Positions 23,094 through 25,124 of a stretch of 25,124 bases of DNA are shown one piece after another. Position numbers and translations under genes: made by a program. Under the pieces are notes generated by a model, which saw only the letters and a program-made list of their open reading frames with translations, was not told where the DNA came from and did not search any database. How positions within the stretch are numbered: the first letter of the stretch is position 1; every line of letters starts with the position of its first letter. This DNA is from JBDHXE01 sp035445085 (GTDB lineage Bacteria; Bacteroidota; Ignavibacteria; Kapaibacteriales; UBA2268), in NCBI GenBank assembly GCA_035445085.1, contig DAOMQA010000026.1, positions 1-25,124 on the forward strand. The letters run 5' to 3'.

Positions 23094-24308
23094 ATGTTCC
23101 CATCATTAAACGAACAAATGGATATTATCAGGCAGGGAGTAGTAGATTTGTTGCCTGAAGAAGAATTAGCAAAGAAAATAGAAAAGAGTATTGCTACAAA
23201 CAAACCACTGATTGCAAAATTAGGGGCAGACCCTAGTCGCCCTGACTTACATATTGGGCATGCCGTGGTATTGCACAAACTGAGACAATTTCAAGATTGT
23301 GGACATAAAGCTGTTTTAATTATAGGTGATTTTACAGCTATGATAGGAGACCCAACAGGTAAATCGAAAACACGCCCACACCTTTCGATAGAAGAAACAC
23401 GAATTAACGGACAATCGTATTTAGAGCAAGCAACAATAATTTTGCGTGCTGATAGATTAGAAGTAAAATATAATGCACATTGGTTAGGTAGTATGACTTT
23501 TAATGATGTGATTAGCTTAAGTTCCAAATATACAGTAGCACAACTATTAGAAAGAGAAGATTTTAGCCAAAGGTATAAATCTGGTACGCCGATTTCTGTG
23601 CATGAATTTCTATATCCATTAGCGCAGGGTATGGATTCAGTTGTTATTGAATCGGATATTGAGCTTGGAGGAACAGACCAAAAATTTAACTTGTTAGTAG
23701 GACGGGAATTACAGAAAGCATACGGTAAAGAAGCTCAATGTATATTAACAATGCCAATCTTAGAAGGCACCGATGGAGTGCAAAAGATGTCTAAATCATT
23801 AGATAATTATATTGCACTAACGGATTCACCTAAGGATATTTTTGGTAAAGTTATGTCTATACCGGATACTTTGATTGGTCGTTATATGAAATATGCCGCT
23901 TTTTATTCTGATAGCGAAGTGAAAGCAGCAGAATTAGGACTTAAAGATGCTTCACTACATCCAAGAAATGCTAAAGTAGATACTGCAAAAAAAATTGTAG
24001 AGTTATACCATAGCAAACAAGCTGCCGAAGCTGCTTTCGAGGAATTTGAAAGAATTTTTGTAAAAAAGGACATACCCGATATTATTGATGAACTAAAGAT
24101 TGAGGTTGCTGGAAATGAAATGAGTATTATCGATATTTTACTTTATGCTAAATTAGTTCCTTCAAAAAAAGAAGCACGGAGATTAATCGAGCAAGGGGGC
24201 GTATATATCGACAACAATAGAGTAGATGACCCATTCTTTAGTATAGAGTTAAGTGAAAAGAAGCTCTTAAAAGTTGGGAAAAGAAAATTTCTGTACATTT
24301 ATAAATAA
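23094..24308 (+). CDS. tyrS: Tyrosyl-tRNA synthetase
   Basis: Class I aminoacyl-tRNA synthetase that charges tRNA-Tyr. The 404 residues contain the ATP site HIGH (53-56, within GADPSRPDLHIGHAVVL), GDFTAMIGDPTGKS, the Tyr-binding FLYPLAQGMDSV and ELGGTDQKFNLLVGRE. The KMSKS loop is at 231-235, and a C-terminal S4 RNA-binding domain (about 340-400, including LVPSKKEARRLIEQGGVYID) completes the protein. The GADPSRPDLHIGH form and length match the TyrZ-like subgroup rather than the E. coli type. The ATG at 23094 follows the TPR gene by 72 bases. I saw no T-box or other leader in that gap. A possible small ORF and pabA follow closely. Confidence 0.95.
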   Translation: MFPSLNEQMDIIRQGVVDLLPEEELAKKIEKSIATNKPLIAKLGADPSRPDLHIGHAVVLHKLRQFQDCGHKAVLIIGDFTAMIGDPTGKSKTRPHLSIEETRINGQSYLEQATIILRADRLEVKYNAHWLGSMTFNDVISLSSKYTVAQLLEREDFSQRYKSGTPISVHEFLYPLAQGMDSVVIESDIELGGTDQKFNLLVGRELQKAYGKEAQCILTMPILEGTDGVQKMSKSLDNYIALTDSPKDIFGKVMSIPDTLIGRYMKYAAFYSDSEVKAAELGLKDASLHPRNAKVDTAKKIVELYHSKQAAEAAFEEFERIFVKKDIPDIIDELKIEVAGNEMSIIDILLYAKLVPSKKEARRLIEQGGVYIDNNRVDDPFFSIELSEKKLLKVGKRKFLYIYK

Positions 24309-24313
24309 TTTTT

Positions 24314-24508
24314 GTGATTAAAATTAAGAAGATAATAATAGCTATATTTTTTGCCTTTTACTTCTCTATTAGCGAGGTAGAGGGCAATAATATACAAAAG
24401 TTACAGATACCAATTATTTACCAATTAGATTACGTGCCTATCTATTTTCCAAAACAAAGAACTATACGAAATTTCCAACATGAACGAGTTGATAATAATA
24501 GACAATAA
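24314..24508 (+). CDS. Possible small secreted peptide, GTG start
   Basis: A 64-residue frame starts with GTG 5 bases after the tyrS stop. It opens with a signal-peptide-like segment (about 1-20: basic IKIKK, hydrophobic IIIAIFFAFYF), then SISEVEGN and a short, tyrosine-containing polar tail ending NNRQ. The mature part would be about 40 residues. It overlaps the pabA start by 29 bases in another frame, so translation of the two could be coupled. I do not recognise it. No clear Shine-Dalgarno precedes the GTG. A chance open frame of this length is possible in such A+T-rich DNA; the signal-like start and tight spacing are the reasons to list it. Confidence 0.4.
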   Translation: MIKIKKIIIAIFFAFYFSISEVEGNNIQKLQIPIIYQLDYVPIYFPKQRTIRNFQHERVDNNRQ

Positions 24509-25067
24509 TGATTCATTTACATATAATTTAGTGCAATCGTTTAAATATATTGGCTCTAAACCAAAAGTCATAAATATAAGTGATGTTGATAAATGCAACT
24601 TTAATACTTGTAGCAAAATTGTATTATCGCCGGGACCTGGCTTGCCTGATGAAAACCCTAATTTAATAAACTTGATTCACAAATATAAGAGTAATAAAAA
24701 AATATTAGGGGTGTGCTTAGGTATGCAAGCTATTGCTTTAGCGTTTGGTGCTTCGTTATATAATTTAGATATTCCAAGACACGGAGAGTCAAGGAAATTA
24801 GAGTTAATAAAGGCATCGAACCTATATACTGGACTTAATAATATAGAAGTGGGATTATATCATTCTTGGGCGGTGAACCCTGACAATTTACACAAAGAGT
24901 TAATAGTTAGCGCAGTCGATAAAGATGGGGTCATGATGTCGCTTGAGCATTCAATTTATAATATCTATGCCGTTCAATACCATCCAGAATCTATTATTAC
25001 AAAAGATGGTCTAACCATTCTATATAATTGGTATATTAGCAAAAATAAGAATACCAGAAAAATATAA
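24480..25067 (+). CDS. pabA: Glutamine amidotransferase, component II (PabA/TrpG)
   Basis: Class I glutamine amidotransferase subunit that supplies ammonia from glutamine to aminodeoxychorismate synthase (PabB, folate) or anthranilate synthase (TrpE, tryptophan). The 195 residues show the whole triad: Cys79 in GVCLGMQA, His168 and Glu170 in YHPES. NNDSFTYNL (9-17) and LSPGPGLPDENPN are typical of PabA/TrpG. The oxyanion region reads GMQ where many homologues have GHQ. HGESRKLE and LYHSWAV match the same family. No other trp gene is visible, so PabA is a better guess than TrpG, and a partner gene may lie just right of the window. It overlaps the small ORF at 24314. Confidence 0.9.
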   Translation: MNELIIIDNNDSFTYNLVQSFKYIGSKPKVINISDVDKCNFNTCSKIVLSPGPGLPDENPNLINLIHKYKSNKKILGVCLGMQAIALAFGASLYNLDIPRHGESRKLELIKASNLYTGLNNIEVGLYHSWAVNPDNLHKELIVSAVDKDGVMMSLEHSIYNIYAVQYHPESIITKDGLTILYNWYISKNKNTRKI

Positions 25068-25124
25068 TTCTGAATAGTCCTAAAATAAGTATACACAATT
25101 AAATTACCAAATTAATCCCCAATT

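Noticed and set aside
24314..24508. Trp or aromatic leader peptide controlling pabA
   Set aside because: The frame has no Trp codons, and no competing hairpins with a T tract were seen before pabA. A small secreted peptide is the better reading.

Overview
The window is A+T-rich (roughly 30% G+C by eye) and densely coding. It looks like chromosomal DNA from a member of the Bacteroidota/Chlorobi-Ignavibacteria (FCB) group. The evidence is a GWxTD-domain protein, a YbbR-like anchored protein, an LptB-type ABC ATPase (so a Gram-negative outer membrane), several exported proteins with Bacteroidota-like character, and eight upstream matches to the Bacteroidota -7 promoter box TAnnTTTG. An FlhA gene argues against typical gut or aquatic Bacteroidetes and for a flagellated relative such as an Ignavibacteria- or Kapabacteria-like lineage. 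That placement is inference. Shine-Dalgarno-like sequences precede several genes (fbaB, ispD, lptB, and the TTG-started gene at 17582).

Layout. 159-3649 (minus): flhA, preceded by an exported beta-propeller-like protein of unknown function. 3746-4810 (plus): class I fructose-bisphosphate aldolase, ending at a strong bidirectional terminator. 4892-6830 (minus): a Deg/HtrA lipoprotein protease overlapping lptB. 6934-9447 (plus): priA, tail-to-tail with ftsY (minus), which lies beside an outer-membrane barrel protein (minus, to 11401). 11459-14925 (plus): rsmB, a GWxTD protein and ispD. 14926-15298: the only long gap, holding a hairpin and an unidentified or decayed minus-strand reading frame. 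15299-17486 (minus): murF followed by an Mla-type ABC ATPase. 17582-19148 (plus): an unknown four-helix membrane protein and a YbbR-like protein. 19150-21595 (minus): truA, an M48 metalloprotease and pyrF. 21726-25067 (plus): a 12-repeat TPR protein, tyrS, a possible small secreted peptide and pabA/trpG.

Most genes are housekeeping: envelope building (lptB, murF, Mla-type ATPase, ispD for isoprenoids), secretion and protein quality control (ftsY, Deg, M48), RNA and translation (rsmB, truA, tyrS), replication restart (priA), and pyrimidine and folate/tryptophan synthesis (pyrF, pabA). I see no prophage, insertion sequence, CRISPR array, rRNA, tRNA or defence island, and no clear new multi-gene system. 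The points most worth a second look are the recurrent TAnnTTTG boxes, the unexplained frame at 14908-15204, the small secreted ORF overlapping pabA, and the uncharacterised exported and membrane proteins (2414-3649, 10598-11401, 12913-14214, 17582-18124).
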